64,000 bases of DNA from Halogranum amylolyticum (GTDB taxonomy: Archaea > Halobacteriota > Halobacteria > Halobacteriales > Haloferacaceae), in contig NZ_FODV01000017.1 in the NCBI RefSeq assembly GCF_900110465.1, forward strand, positions 17,695 to 81,694, given 5' to 3'. Shown here piece by piece: positions 36,727 to 45,530 of the stretch (positions are counted from its first letter, which is position 1; every line of letters begins with the position of its first letter). Under the pieces are notes generated by a model. That model made no database searches and was not told the DNA's origin. It worked only from the letters and a program-made list of their open reading frames with translations. The position numbers and the translations under genes were made by a program.

Positions 36727-37179
36727 CTACGTATCTGGACAGCCAGTGAGATGATCGGGGAGCCCACCCCTCGTCACCTCCTCCCCACAGAAGGGACAAC
36801 TGCGTGTCTCGGCGGCCTCCTGGTGATCAGGGTGATGGGCTGTTGATTCATAGTACTCATCGAGGACACTGGTAGCAGCCTCGCCCCATTGCTGGCCTTG
36901 GTTTCCGAGCACTCGTCGGAGGCCACGGCGAGACTTGTGTTCTGTGAGTTTGGGGTTCGCATCAAGCAGGGCGCGGACGACTGCCACAGGCTCGTGTTCG
37001 GCGTCGAGATACGCGATAGGTGAGAGGCGACCGCCCACTCGCTCGGCTGGTCCCCGGCCGGCATACAGGGTGAGACAACTGAGTCCTGCAGCCCGCTGGG
37101 GTGTCGTAATCTCGTGGGGCAGTTCGGCGACTGGGACCGGGCCGTGTTTCTCGAGGTAGACAATGTTCCCAAACGTCAT
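36727..37179 (-). CDS. Haloarchaeal protein with C-terminal C2HC zinc finger
   Basis: 150 residues from ATG at 37179 (MTFGNIVYLEKHGPVPVAEL), 24 nt after the minus-strand TATA box GGTTTATTTC (37213-37204), a leaderless start. N-terminal region resembles a winged helix (VPVAELPHEITTPQRAAGLS); the middle is AYLDAEHEPVAVVRALLDAN. The end CPFCGEEVTRGGLPDHLTGC forms a zinc knuckle (Cys-x2-Cys, His, Cys). DNA or RNA binding is plausible. Function unknown. Confidence 0.65.
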   Translation of the reverse strand: MTFGNIVYLEKHGPVPVAELPHEITTPQRAAGLSCLTLYAGRGPAERVGGRLSPIAYLDAEHEPVAVVRALLDANPKLTEHKSRRGLRRVLGNQGQQWGEAATSVLDEYYESTAHHPDHQEAAETRSCPFCGEEVTRGGLPDHLTGCPDT

Positions 37180-37631
37180 CTTAGTGGGAGTGACTGTGTC
37201 GAAGAAATAAACCCTCCGACGAGACCGTGTTCGTAGCCTCGATGTGGACATCCCCTGCACCTCACGCGCGTGATTGTCTGACGTTGCTACCACTCACGAA
37301 ACTGCACATCCAATACAGACAAGCAACTCAACAAATATGTCGAAATAGTGTTGTATGAGTGGCTGAAACCCCTGTTTGCGACATCCACACTGCATGGAGT
37401 CGTATGTCAGAGGCACCTTCCCTTCCCTCTTCAGTTGCTATTTCGGGAGTCAGAAGAACGTACGTTGCGACAGCCATGAGCTTCGACCGCGGGTCTAGTT
37501 AACATTCATCCACCTGGCTATGTTGATAACGTAATTATGTCGTATCGGATAACAAGACAGTAATATATCTAGAAAAATCTAAAATGATTTATTATCTGGT
37601 TTGCTGATGAGAGATAGTGGGGAAGATGAGG

Positions 37632-37760
37632 ATGGAAACTACCGACAACACGCGTGCAACAGAAGGTATCACAGACGACGACCGCGAGCGCATCCAAGCG
37701 TATCTCAGTATGCCCGCCTATCGCCGCACGCCACACATGCTCTGTCCGTCCGAGGAGTAA
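37632..37760 (+). CDS. 42-residue small protein
   Basis: METTDNTRATEGITDDDRER, then IQAYLSMPAYRRTPHMLCPS and EE. Acidic, with codon use like the surrounding genes, and an AT-rich promoter region (GATTTATTATC, about 37584-37594) some 40 nt upstream. It reads like a genuine small haloarchaeal protein, perhaps a regulator or antitoxin fragment. No family is known to me. Confidence 0.5.
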   Translation: METTDNTRATEGITDDDRERIQAYLSMPAYRRTPHMLCPSEE

Positions 37761-38577
37761 GCGTCCGCGTGGGGGTGTTCGCGAGCGCATTTGAGCGTCG
37801 TCGTTGATCCAACATACCGAGTGCGTGATTCGCTGTGCGGGGTGCAGCGTTAGTACGAGGCAAGTGATGATGACGCAGGAAGAGCGACGGTCGTCGTCTT
37901 TGTGACCGTCACAGCGACTGCTGAACGTGGTGGACGGAACGTAGCGAGAAATGAGTGCACGCTGTCACTGCCAGCGAGTGTTACTTCAGTCCGGAAAAGC
38001 TGACGAACGCTCGGAATGAGCGTCGTCAACCGGAATGCCACAACCCATCGTTCAACTCCGGGTCAGGGATTGACTGATGGATTGTACTTGCTTCTACACA
38101 CTCTCCCCGTTAGTATACACTGGTTCGTATCCGAACCAGTTTAAACTCAACTCCGACACGTGACAGCGTCTCAATGACTCAGACGGCGACGTGAGGGCAG
38201 GAGGAGACCATCAGACGGATCTCATGACTCGACTCAAACGGAAGCCACGGTGCCAACCTCACCGAACGTCGCGGCAGTCGCGAAGTCCAGGGCGGCCAGC
38301 ACGGGTCCCGAATAGAGGGTGCCTCAACAGAGGCACACCCGTCGGGTGTGGCATTCCGGTGTTACCCATGTAAGCTACATGGGCGTGAACACACAGCCGT
38401 CACTGTGCAATAGGGTTATCGATTGACTAATAAACGCAATTCAAATATGAATCCAGTGCAGGATTTATGCATTGTTTGGATAGTCGGTAGGACTGCTGTG
38501 CTATCATCGAGCAAGAACGTTGAACTCCTGTCCGGATTCGGTTGTGATTCCCTGTGAGCACCTTCTCAACTGGTGAG
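37761..38577. other. Gene-free region with IS-end relics
   Basis: No ORF with coding character. It contains CCGGAATGCCAC at 38032-38043, the signature of TnpB-element ends without a good hairpin, and the hairpin cluster 38319-38383 described separately. AT-rich sequence around 38400-38470 may hold promoters. Confidence 0.45.
38319..38383 (-). repeat. IS200/IS605-like end: three neighbouring hairpins
   Basis: GTGCCTC-AACA-GAGGCAC (38319-38336), CACACCC-GTC-GGGTGTG (38334-38350) followed by GCATTCC, which on the minus strand is GGAATGC-hairpin as in the other right ends, and CCCATGTA-AGC-TACATGGG (38365-38383). No transposase is attached. A relic of a TnpB-type element. Confidence 0.5.
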
Positions 38578-38880
38578 TTAGGCTGGCAGTGCCTTGGATT
38601 GCGATTGCATCCACTCCAGCTGTTCTTGGATGGTCAACGACCCCTTTTCGGTGACCTGGTAGTAGTTGGTCCGGCGGTCATGCTGGCCTTTCTCGAGGAG
38701 GCCACGCTCGACGAGGGTATCGAGATTCGGGTACAGCCGCCCGTGTTTTACTTCGGTTTCGATTGTCTCTTGGATCTGGTCTTTGATTTCCTGTCCCGAT
38801 GGTTTCTCGAGGCCACTCGCCACCACAAGGAGGTCTCGCTGGAATCCCGTCAACCCAAACATTTTGTTCATTCCCATCAC
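38578..38880 (-). CDS. PadR-family transcriptional regulator
   Basis: 100 residues. FGLTGFQRDLLVVASGLEKP then SGQEIKDQIQETIETEVKHG, RLYPNLDTLVERGLLEKGQH and DRRTNYYQVTEKGSLTIQEQ make a complete PadR winged helix; there is little room for an effector domain beyond one helix. Such small PadR proteins in haloarchaea often control nearby or viral genes. No operon partner. MMGMNKMFG gives several possible starts; the first ATG at 38880 is used. Confidence 0.8.
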   Translation of the reverse strand: MMGMNKMFGLTGFQRDLLVVASGLEKPSGQEIKDQIQETIETEVKHGRLYPNLDTLVERGLLEKGQHDRRTNYYQVTEKGSLTIQEQLEWMQSQSKALPA

Positions 38881-39393
38881 CTCTCCACCTAGATTATTTT
38901 CTGTACACTTGTGTATTTCTGCACTGCATTACGTAACAGAATGTGCATAAATTTTGTAGCTGCGTGTAAACCGACATCCAGATTGTACAGACTCATACTC
39001 ACTTTGGACAGTCGTGTCGTCCCGCCTTCGGAACAGCTGCGGGGGATGTCGGTGACACGGACGGCGATGCCCACGTGTGACTGGCGTCGTGACCGCCACT
39101 CCCGCTCGTCGACGACAGAGCTGACACTCAGCGTGAGCGACGACTGTGGACACCCATTGCGAGCGGTGGCGACTGTCCAGACAGTCTGTCTGGAAATTAC
39201 GTGTTAGCAGATAGTAACCTGAGTAGAAATATCGATGCTGTGTTATAGGGCGACTCGAAAGCAGTGCGTGCGATCCCATCCGTTGTTCGGATAGAAGAGG
39301 TCGCACGTTCAAGCGGCACCATCCCCCAATCCCATCCGCAATCCTCACAGTCAGGTGCCGTTTCCGACACCAGCGTGCAGCCGCGCGTCTGTG
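38881..39393. other. Intergenic region, nothing identified
   Basis: Contains the upstream region of the PadR gene (AT-rich at 38890-38960). No ORF, repeat or IS end that I can support. Confidence 0.4.
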
Positions 39394-39624
39394 TTACGAC
39401 TTGTCTGCTGTGAGAAGTGTCTCGAGGGTTTCGAGTTGTGCAGCCTCATAGTCGCGAATATCGTAGCGATTGGCGCTGGAGCGCTCGACGTAGATGTCGA
39501 TGGTTTCGAGCTCGACCAGCAAGGCGAGCAGGCGGCCGAACGTGCGGGCTGGGAGGGGTGGGTCTTCGAGATGGGTATACAGTTGGCGGCCCGTTGGGTA
39601 GGAGCGCGTGGCGTCGTCGAGCGG
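39394..39624 (-). pseudogene. Truncated copy of the SSANRYDIR winged-helix family
   Basis: DDATRSYPTGRQLYTHLEDP, PARTFGRLLALLVELETIDI and VERSSANRYDIRDYEAAQLE match residues 34-104 of the 9191-9505 protein at about 85% by eye. The N-terminal third is replaced by the zinc-ribbon gene at 39625, in the same frame after its TGA, so this is a deletion or recombination joint. Confidence 0.7.
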
Positions 39625-39780
39625 TCAGAAGCGGTAGGTGACGATCTCGGGTGCATCACAGACTGGGCAGGTCGAGTCGGTGGCCGTGCATGTCGTCCCA
39701 CACTGCCGGCACTCATAGACGACGGTGTCTGTCGACAACAGCTGTGTGAGCCGTCTCCGGAGCGTGTCACTGCTCGACAT
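39625..39780 (-). CDS. Small rubrerythrin-like zinc-ribbon protein
   Basis: 51 residues: MSSSDTLRRRLTQLLSTDTV, then VYECRQCGTTCTATDSTCPV and CDAPEIVTYRF. Two Cys-x2-Cys knuckles (CRQC, CPVC) form a rubredoxin-type zinc ribbon, a common type of small haloarchaeal protein. The TGA at 39627-39625 precedes the winged-helix fragment in the same frame. Probably an intact gene. Confidence 0.65.
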   Translation of the reverse strand: MSSSDTLRRRLTQLLSTDTVVYECRQCGTTCTATDSTCPVCDAPEIVTYRF

Positions 39781-40107
39781 AGCTGAGTGGTCTAGTCCAA
39801 TCCCTGCTAAGTGTTTCTTTCAGGATTGTCGGGTGTGCCGTCGCTGCGGTAAGGTCGAGGGTCAGGACAACGTTTGGATTTCACAATGGTGTTTTCGGGG
39901 CTTCCTTTCGGGGATTTGAGCCGGTTGTGAATGGCCATCGGAGCGTCGAATGCGGGGGAGAGCGTTTTTCGAGGGCTGTAGAGGGTTCGATGGTATTGTG
40001 AATGCTTTCGGGAGCGATTAATCGCAGTATCGGACTTGGGTATAGGTGGTGCCAGCAACCTGGGAGACTGCTCGGAACCCTACAAAAAGCCGGCTCGGTT
40101 ACAGACC
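39781..40107. other. Intergenic region, nothing identified
   Basis: No ORF with coding character and no repeats. It separates the zinc-ribbon gene from the CPBP protease end. Confidence 0.35.
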
Positions 40108-41016
40108 TTAACTGCTTGGTTGCTGGTGGGAGTCGTCGACATCGGGTGAGCGGGTGCGACCAGTGAATCGTTCGAGTCGTGGCCAGAGGGCCGCGAGCAA
40201 GATCCCGAGTGCAATCGCCGTGAGGATGCCGGCGTCGGGTGGCCCGACGAGCATTGTCGGTGTGTTCATGAACGCGTGGATGCCAATCGCCACGAACAGG
40301 TTCCCCGTCCGGTAGTAGACGACCGCCAGCAGTGTCCCCCAGACGAACAGCAGGAGGAGCGTCGGGCCGAGTTGCCCGAGCGTGAGTCCCCCGCCAACGA
40401 GCCGATTCGGCACATGTATGAGCGCGAACACCGCCTGTGAGACGACGAGCGCGATGAGCACCGGCCACCGCGGGGCGGTCGTAAGTTGCCGCTGGAGTTT
40501 GTGACGGAGTTGGTTCAGAAGGAACGATCGGAAGACCACTTCTTCGTAGAGGGCGTTGCCGAACAGTTGGGCAACGAGTGCACCAATCGCCGCTAGTGCA
40601 CCCCCTGTCACCCAGGTTCCGTTGAGTTCGACCGGCGATCCAGTCCAGATCAGGACCGCGACGCCGACAACCTGCATGAGCAGCCACACGCCGACCGTCA
40701 CGACCACGCCTGTCCGGAGATCGCCGCGGCGAAGGCTCAAGTCACGGGTGCGGAGACGACCGGCCCAGAGCATCACTCCGCCGATCACGACCAGCAACAC
40801 CGGCAGGTACACGAGTAACGTCGCCTGCACGAAGCCGCCAGTCGCATTGACGATTGGTTGGGTAACAGTGAGTACGAACTCGCGGTTAGACCAGATTAAA
40901 ACCGGATACCCGGCTGCGAGGAGGATAACGGCGGCGATGACGGGCCACGACGTTTCCCTGATCCCCGTGAGGTCAACTCGCCAGCGATGGAGCCGAGAAG
41001 GGGTGGTGAAGGACAT
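40108..41016 (-). CDS. CPBP-family intramembrane metalloprotease
   Basis: 302 residues with about eight membrane helices. The three Abi/CPBP motifs are present: ALYEEVVFRSFLLNQL (Glu158, Glu159, Arg163), FALIHVPNRLVGG (His201) and IAIGIHAFMNTPTMLV (His and Asn). The family contains prenyl-protein proteases of the Rce1 type and bacteriocin-immunity or self-protection proteins. Substrate unknown; no bacteriocin-like gene is adjacent. Confidence 0.9.
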   Translation of the reverse strand: MSFTTPSRLHRWRVDLTGIRETSWPVIAAVILLAAGYPVLIWSNREFVLTVTQPIVNATGGFVQATLLVYLPVLLVVIGGVMLWAGRLRTRDLSLRRGDLRTGVVVTVGVWLLMQVVGVAVLIWTGSPVELNGTWVTGGALAAIGALVAQLFGNALYEEVVFRSFLLNQLRHKLQRQLTTAPRWPVLIALVVSQAVFALIHVPNRLVGGGLTLGQLGPTLLLLFVWGTLLAVVYYRTGNLFVAIGIHAFMNTPTMLVGPPDAGILTAIALGILLAALWPRLERFTGRTRSPDVDDSHQQPSS

Positions 41017-41704
41017 TGTTGGTCGCGTCTTCTAGTTCACGTTCCGAAATTGTTAATCAAAGAGACCGTTCTCGAACGATGAGAACGACATCTTTTCTGT
41101 ACGTTCCCCAGTTCCCCCGACACTCGTCCTGCCGATCACCGGGGCTGCTACACGAAGCTGGGCACGTCGACTCCCAGCAATCCGAGAGAGGCTCACAGCC
41201 CGGCGAGAGCCGTCTACCCATCAGTTGAGGCTGTGACCCCGCCGCGAGCGGGCAGTGCGCTGACTCGTAGTTTCAGGAGCGCTGGGAGTACGAACACGAC
41301 GAGCAGGCCACCTGTCCGAGACCCCGCAGCAGCGTGAGCGGTCTCGTGACCCCACTGAGGTGGGCGCTGGCGAGATAGGGCGTCCGATGACTTCTGTGGA
41401 TCCGTGCGAAAAGCGACGGGAACGAACGGAACTCCGACTTCGAGACGACGTACACCAGTCGTGAAGTCAACACGAGCCGTACCAGTGCCGTGTTGGCGCT
41501 CGAGATGAGGGCGAGCCTTGATTCACCATCTGAGTAGTCGTCGCCATCCGTGCATCTTACGCGAGCAGTGTCTCAAGCTCCTCGATGCTGTTGGGTCCGT
41601 CTCTCTCTGACTTTATCTCGAGAGGCGTAAGTGGAAGTATCTCCTCGAAATTAGCTTGCAGCCTCGTCGATAGACCTTTGTGCAGTTCACCAAGCATCGT
41701 AGTT
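41017..41704. other. Gene-poor region with a possible short relic
   Basis: No recognised gene. On the minus strand an ORF of 46 residues ends SIEELETLLA (stop at 41557), resembling the C-terminus of the SSANRYDIR family and suggesting another fragment. The rest looks non-coding on both strands. Confidence 0.3.
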
Positions 41705-42145
41705 ATGCCCGCTGTGTGGTCCCGTCGTCGCCTTCTCTCGGTCGTCAGTCTTAGTAGTCTGTCAATCCTCGCCGGCTGTTCGCTGAATCCCCTCCGTTCG
41801 CGACAGCTCGCCCACGAGGTGGAGGTGTTCAACTATTCGGATCGCACGCACAACATCCACTACCAGGTAGAGGCGGCAGACGGCACTATCCTCGTCGACC
41901 ACCTCTACCGGCTTGAGAGCAACACAGCGAGAGAAGCCACGGAGCCATTCGTCGGCACCCCAGCACGGATCGCTGTGACAATCGACGGCGAAAAGCCAGA
42001 GACGTTCGAGTGGCCGCAGCCAAACTGCGATGCGCAGGGCGTCAGGAGTGCTGGCGGAGTGCAACTCGCATACGGGTTTGAGGACGCGGATGCCATTGAG
42101 ATTTCGCCGACATGTGAGACGGTGTATCTCTCGGATGATCGGTAG
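41705..42145 (+). CDS. Tat-exported lipoprotein of unknown function
   Basis: 146 residues from ATG at 41705. Twin-arginine leader SRRRLLSVVSLSSLSILAGC with the lipobox Cys25, then a compact beta-sandwich-like domain: HEVEVFNYSDRTHNIHYQVE, ILVDHLYRLESNTAREATEP and ISPTCETVYLSDD. It resembles small haloarchaeal lipoproteins with immunoglobulin-like folds. No associated genes. Confidence 0.7.
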   Translation: MPAVWSRRRLLSVVSLSSLSILAGCSLNPLRSRQLAHEVEVFNYSDRTHNIHYQVEAADGTILVDHLYRLESNTAREATEPFVGTPARIAVTIDGEKPETFEWPQPNCDAQGVRSAGGVQLAYGFEDADAIEISPTCETVYLSDDR

Positions 42146-42393
42146 GGGGGGCTGCTTGCCGCCGCTTGAGCTTCTTCAGCAGCCAGCACTCCACGTTCGG
42201 CGTGTCGTCGGCCATGAGTGTGTTACGCGACCGTCGCTACCGCGTTTCAACGATGTTTGGGTAACCACTCCGTGGGTCCGCGGTTCCGCAGATCATTGAG
42301 GCTTCAATTTCACAGGGATTCGTCTGGAAACTGAATCTTGCTTTGCCTGAGACCGCTCTGCGGTCACTTCAACCTCTCTGGGTGCTCACTCAA

Positions 42394-42696
42394 TCACATT
42401 CCTGGATCAAGACGAATCTCGTTGAGTTGGTGTCGTGGGACGCTCTCCTCGATTTGTGTCCATGTCTCTCGCATTGCAGCGGTCGAGACGCCAAATTCGT
42501 TTGCAATGTCCTGCTGCATATGGCGTCGTGTATCCTGATTCACGTAGTACACGACACAGGCGGCAACCACACGTGGTGAACGACCACCCGTCCATCCATC
42601 TCACTCCTCAAGCACGAGACTCGCGGCGGTTTCGATGTCGCTGTTAAATTCCGCCTTGAGGATGAGCTCTTGTGGCGTCGGTGGTAGCTGATTCAC
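42394..42696 (-). pseudogene. TFIIB-cyclin-like domain protein interrupted by TGA
   Basis: GTG at 42696 overlaps the upstream stop as GTGA. Reads VNQLPPTPQELILKAEFNSD, IETAASLVLEE, TGA at 42603-42601, then DGWTGGRSPRVVAACVVYYV, NQDTRRHMQQDIANEFGVST and AAMRETWTQI. The GRSPRVVAA-helix-turn-helix block resembles the second cyclin repeat of archaeal TFB. Either a degraded TFB-like gene or a family with 31-residue product; the downstream part is too TFB-like for chance. Confidence 0.55.
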
Positions 42697-42962
42697 TGCA
42701 GTGCCTCCATCGGGCGGTGACCGACATGCTCTGTTGCGACGAGTTGCCGAAGCCACCCGATTGAAACCCATTCATCATCGAACGCCGTGCCATCGTCACG
42801 CGACTCAATGTACACGTGGAAGCGGTCGAGTGCGACTACTCCTGCTCGTCCCTCTGGATGAGTAAGGACATCGTGGCGATTGAACTGCGTGACTGTTGGC
42901 ACGGTCTCCTCGTCAGTCTTCGAGACGCGTGGCTCATCAGGGGTAGTGGTTTCGTCTGTCAT
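42693..42962 (-). CDS. Small haloarchaeal protein coupled to the TFB-like relic
   Basis: 89 residues: acidic N-terminus MTDETTTPDEPRVSKTDEET, then a beta-rich core VTQFNRHDVLTHPEGRAGVV, FHVYIESRDDGTAFDDEWVS and IGWLRQLVATEHVGHRPMEA. No named family. Its stop overlaps the GTG of the TFB-like frame, so the two form an operon. It lies about 490 bp before the origin repeats. Confidence 0.55.
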   Translation of the reverse strand: MTDETTTPDEPRVSKTDEETVPTVTQFNRHDVLTHPEGRAGVVALDRFHVYIESRDDGTAFDDEWVSIGWLRQLVATEHVGHRPMEALQ

Positions 42963-43453
42963 TGTCGCTGTACTGAATAATTCTGACTCTGGTATATATT
43001 CGCTCTTGTTGTTAACGATTCTTCATATTAAGTTTGGATTTGCAAGACAGACGTAAGTGGCGCTGACGATCGAGGAAACTCTGCTCTTGACGCGGTACGG
43101 GCGGTAGCACAAATAGCATGTACTGACATTTGAAACTGTGGCTACCTGAACAGCAGGCGAGATGGAGACAGTATCAAATCGAAGTACCACGGCCCGGCTG
43201 ACGACGAATGAGCAACGAGTGTCGATCCCGAGAGACGGTAGGAAATCAACGGGGAATCGAGGATGAATCCCACACCACGTTGCGGTTGTAACTCTCGGGT
43301 TAACGGAGGTTATGAGGTTTTCCCGGCAGAATCACGATACGTGTACGCTAGGTCTGCGTGTCACTGGATACGGTGGCCAACAGGACGGTCGAGTGTTACT
43401 TCGACTGTGGGCAGTCACTGTCGAGCCAGACTCGAGCAGCCGGCGACGAGAGA
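42963..43453. other. Non-coding DNA leading into the origin
   Basis: AT-rich promoter for the 42962 gene at 42970-43040; otherwise no ORF with coding character. It adjoins the repeat array and probably belongs to the replication control region. Confidence 0.4.
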
Positions 43454-43890
43454 CACCCCACCATGTCCGCATAATCGTCCTTACGAGAAGCGGGTCGGTC
43501 GCAGCCCCCCCACCCCACCATGTCCGCATAATCTCACGCATAAAGCACGGGAGGCCCCCTACTCCCACCCCACCATGTCCGCATAATCGCTCGTCAAAAC
43601 GAAGGGGCAACACGCGTAGGCCACCACACCCCACCGTGTCCGCATAATATCGCCGCAAGCACGCCTAGAAGCCCAACCTACACAACGTCTCAACTAGAAT
43701 TTCTACTTCACGGCAATAGATTATTTCTATTACGGATTTGTTTGAATGGCCACCTACTTCAAACTTCGCCTATTCAAGGTCTCATTCCGGTTCCAGATGA
43801 ACCGGGGGTCATTCGTGTCGGGGATTATGCGGACACGGTGGGGGGAGGGGAGGTATATAAAGAACCGTGTATGCGGACACAGTGGACACT
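43454..43890. other. Replication origin: origin recognition boxes around an AT-rich region
   Basis: The box CCCCACCATGTCCGCATAAT recurs four times as direct repeats (43454-43475, 43511-43532, 43566-43587, 43627-43648, the last with GTG for ATG), 55-61 bp apart. An inverted copy lies at 43824-43845 and a shorter one at 43869-43885. Between the two orientations is AT-rich DNA (43690-43745) suited to unwinding. With a G-rich end on each box and a cdc6 gene next to it, this is the normal architecture of haloarchaeal origins. Confidence 0.85.
43853..43860 (+). promoter_or_regulatory. TATA box of cdc6, adjacent to an inverted origin box
   Basis: GTATATAA begins about 8 bp after the inverted box at 43824-43845, and another box follows at 43869. 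Binding of the initiator to these boxes would cover the promoter, which suggests autoregulation. The ATG is 78 nt further on, so this transcript has a leader. Confidence 0.65.
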
Positions 43891-43937
43891 CCGGACACGG
43901 GGGTTTTATTGCCATCCATACTATCGGCTCAAGCAAC

Positions 43938-45209
43938 ATGTCTGATGACGGCGCCGGATCGAGGAACCCGTACGCGATCCTCGACGAGAATCCCTACAGC
44001 AGGGCCGTCGAGATCTTCGCTGACGAACGGGTCCTCCAAGAAGACTGGCAACCCGAGCAACTGCCCGAGCGTGAAGTTGAACTCACAGAGATTCGGAACG
44101 CTCTCGCCCCAGCAACGAGGGGCGTCAATGCGCACAACCTCTTTCTCTACGGGAAGACCGGCCAGGGCAAGACCGTCGCGATTGACCACGAACTCGACTT
44201 GCTGCAAGAGTACGCCGCCACTAGCGACGACTTCGACCTTACCGTTGTCAAGATCAGCGCGAACAACCAGACGACGAGCTATCAACTCTGTGCGCATCTT
44301 ATCAAAGCAATCCGTGGTGGGGGCAAACGACCAAGTGGGATCGACCAACAGTCGATGTTCGATCTCTTGTACCAGGAGATTAGTCAGCTCACAGAGACCG
44401 TCATCATCGTCATCGACGAGATCGATGCCATCGGGAGCAACGACGAACTGTTGTATGAACTCCCACGTGCGCGGAAGAACGGCCATCTCGAGGACCAGTG
44501 GGTCAGTGTCATTGGCATCAGCAACAACCTCCAGTTCCGCGACAACCTTTCGCCGAAGGTCAAAGACTCGTTGTACGACTCGGAGATTGAGTTCGCCCCC
44601 TACAACGCGAATCAGTTGACGACGATTCTCGAGCGGCGTGCCGACCGCGCCTTCGTTGACGGCGTCCTTGATGACGACGTCATCCCGCTCTGTTCGGCGT
44701 TTGCTGCCCAAGACGAAGGGAGCGCCCGGCAAGCGATTCGGCTCTTGTACAAGGCCGGTGAGCTGGCGTTGAACGGTGACGACGAGGTCATCGATGAACA
44801 GCATGTCCGTGAAGCCCGCGACATCCTTGAGCGAAAACGCATCGAAGAAGGGATGCGGAGTCTCACAACCCAAGATCAGTTTGCGCTGCTGTCGGTCGTG
44901 GCACTCGAGGTCGCCGAGGAAACCCCGGCGCGAACGCGGAGCCTGTTCCAGAAATACAAAACAGTTGTCAACCGGCTTGATGGGAACCAGCTTGTCGAAC
45001 GTCGCGTTCGCGACCACCTCCAAAGTCTCGGGATGCAGGGATTTCTGCTCGTGGAATCACGCAACACCGGAATTCAGGGTGGCTCTCACTATCGTTTCGA
45101 GTTGAAAACCGACCTCGAAGCCACGCTCGATATCCTTAGCGAAGATGACCGTATCAACGGCGTCATTTCGGATTTAACCGAGATTGCAACCGCAAAGCAG
45201 CTGGTGTAG
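43938..45209 (+). CDS. cdc6: Orc1/Cdc6 replication initiator
   Basis: 423 residues from the ATG at 43938 (MSDDGAGSRNPYAILDENPY); a longer frame from 43746 would run through the origin box and promoter. AAA+ domain with Walker A GKTGQGKT (72-79), Walker B IIVIDEID (156-163), sensor region VSVIGISNNLQFRDNLSPKV and arginine-finger-type DEGSARQAIRLLYKAGELAL, then a winged helix (TARTRSLFQKYKTVVNRLDG-like region, ETPARTRSLF to GSHYRFELKT). It binds the adjacent boxes and loads the helicase. Length is usual for haloarchaeal Orc proteins. It is the only initiator gene in the window. Confidence 0.95.
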   Translation: MSDDGAGSRNPYAILDENPYSRAVEIFADERVLQEDWQPEQLPEREVELTEIRNALAPATRGVNAHNLFLYGKTGQGKTVAIDHELDLLQEYAATSDDFDLTVVKISANNQTTSYQLCAHLIKAIRGGGKRPSGIDQQSMFDLLYQEISQLTETVIIVIDEIDAIGSNDELLYELPRARKNGHLEDQWVSVIGISNNLQFRDNLSPKVKDSLYDSEIEFAPYNANQLTTILERRADRAFVDGVLDDDVIPLCSAFAAQDEGSARQAIRLLYKAGELALNGDDEVIDEQHVREARDILERKRIEEGMRSLTTQDQFALLSVVALEVAEETPARTRSLFQKYKTVVNRLDGNQLVERRVRDHLQSLGMQGFLLVESRNTGIQGGSHYRFELKTDLEATLDILSEDDRINGVISDLTEIATAKQLV

Positions 45210-45258
45210 TTTCGTCGGCGCTTCAGGATCTCTGCATGATAGAGTTACGAGCGCATAT

Positions 45259-45276
45259 CCCCGTCTTTAGGCGGGG
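45259..45276 (-). repeat. IS200/IS605-like end hairpin relic
   Basis: CCCCG-TCTTTAGG-CGGGG, the form CCCGCCTAAAGACGGGG on the minus strand, resembles TnpB-element right ends. A minus-strand ORF (45267-45464, starting MELGYTKGVDRIFGGGDVAS) ends on it but shows no TnpB motif, so I give it no product. Confidence 0.4.
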
Positions 45277-45530
45277 GTCGACAACGTCGAATTGTTGTCC
45301 GTTACTTCGACGGCGTCGAAGCGGACGAGTCCGGATGCTCTCTGTCCAAAATCTCCTGCTTCACGAGCACAGCCGGCACGTTGACTAAACAGGTTGTAGG
45401 TGACCGAGGCGACGTCGCCGCCTCCGAAGATGCGATCTACGCCCTTGGTGTATCCGAGTTCCACAAACCCCAGCGGCGGGTCCCAGTGCTCCAGCGTGGA
45501 TTTTTATACCTGTCCCGCTGCGTCTCTGTC

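Noticed and set aside
41273..41473. Possible gene on the minus strand between the CPBP protease and the lipoprotein
   Set aside because: Composition is Arg/Ser-rich as in random high-G+C frames, with no motif or start signal.
42601..42603. In-frame TGA as a recoded selenocysteine or read-through signal (also 6778 and 58018)
   Set aside because: No selenocysteine element is visible, haloarchaea are not known for it, and comparison with the sibling IS copy shows a simple CGA to TGA change at 58018.
43454..43648. Regularly spaced repeats that could be a short CRISPR array
   Set aside because: Spacing is 55-61 bp with a 22-bp box, no palindromic CRISPR-type repeat and no cas genes; inverted copies next to cdc6 show that these are origin boxes.
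45267..45464. Minus-strand ORF of 65 residues (MELGYTKGVDRIFGGGDVAS...)
   Set aside because: Ends in an IS-type hairpin, shows no TnpB or other motif, and overlaps the leaderless promoter side of the 45531 gene; kept only as a hairpin feature.
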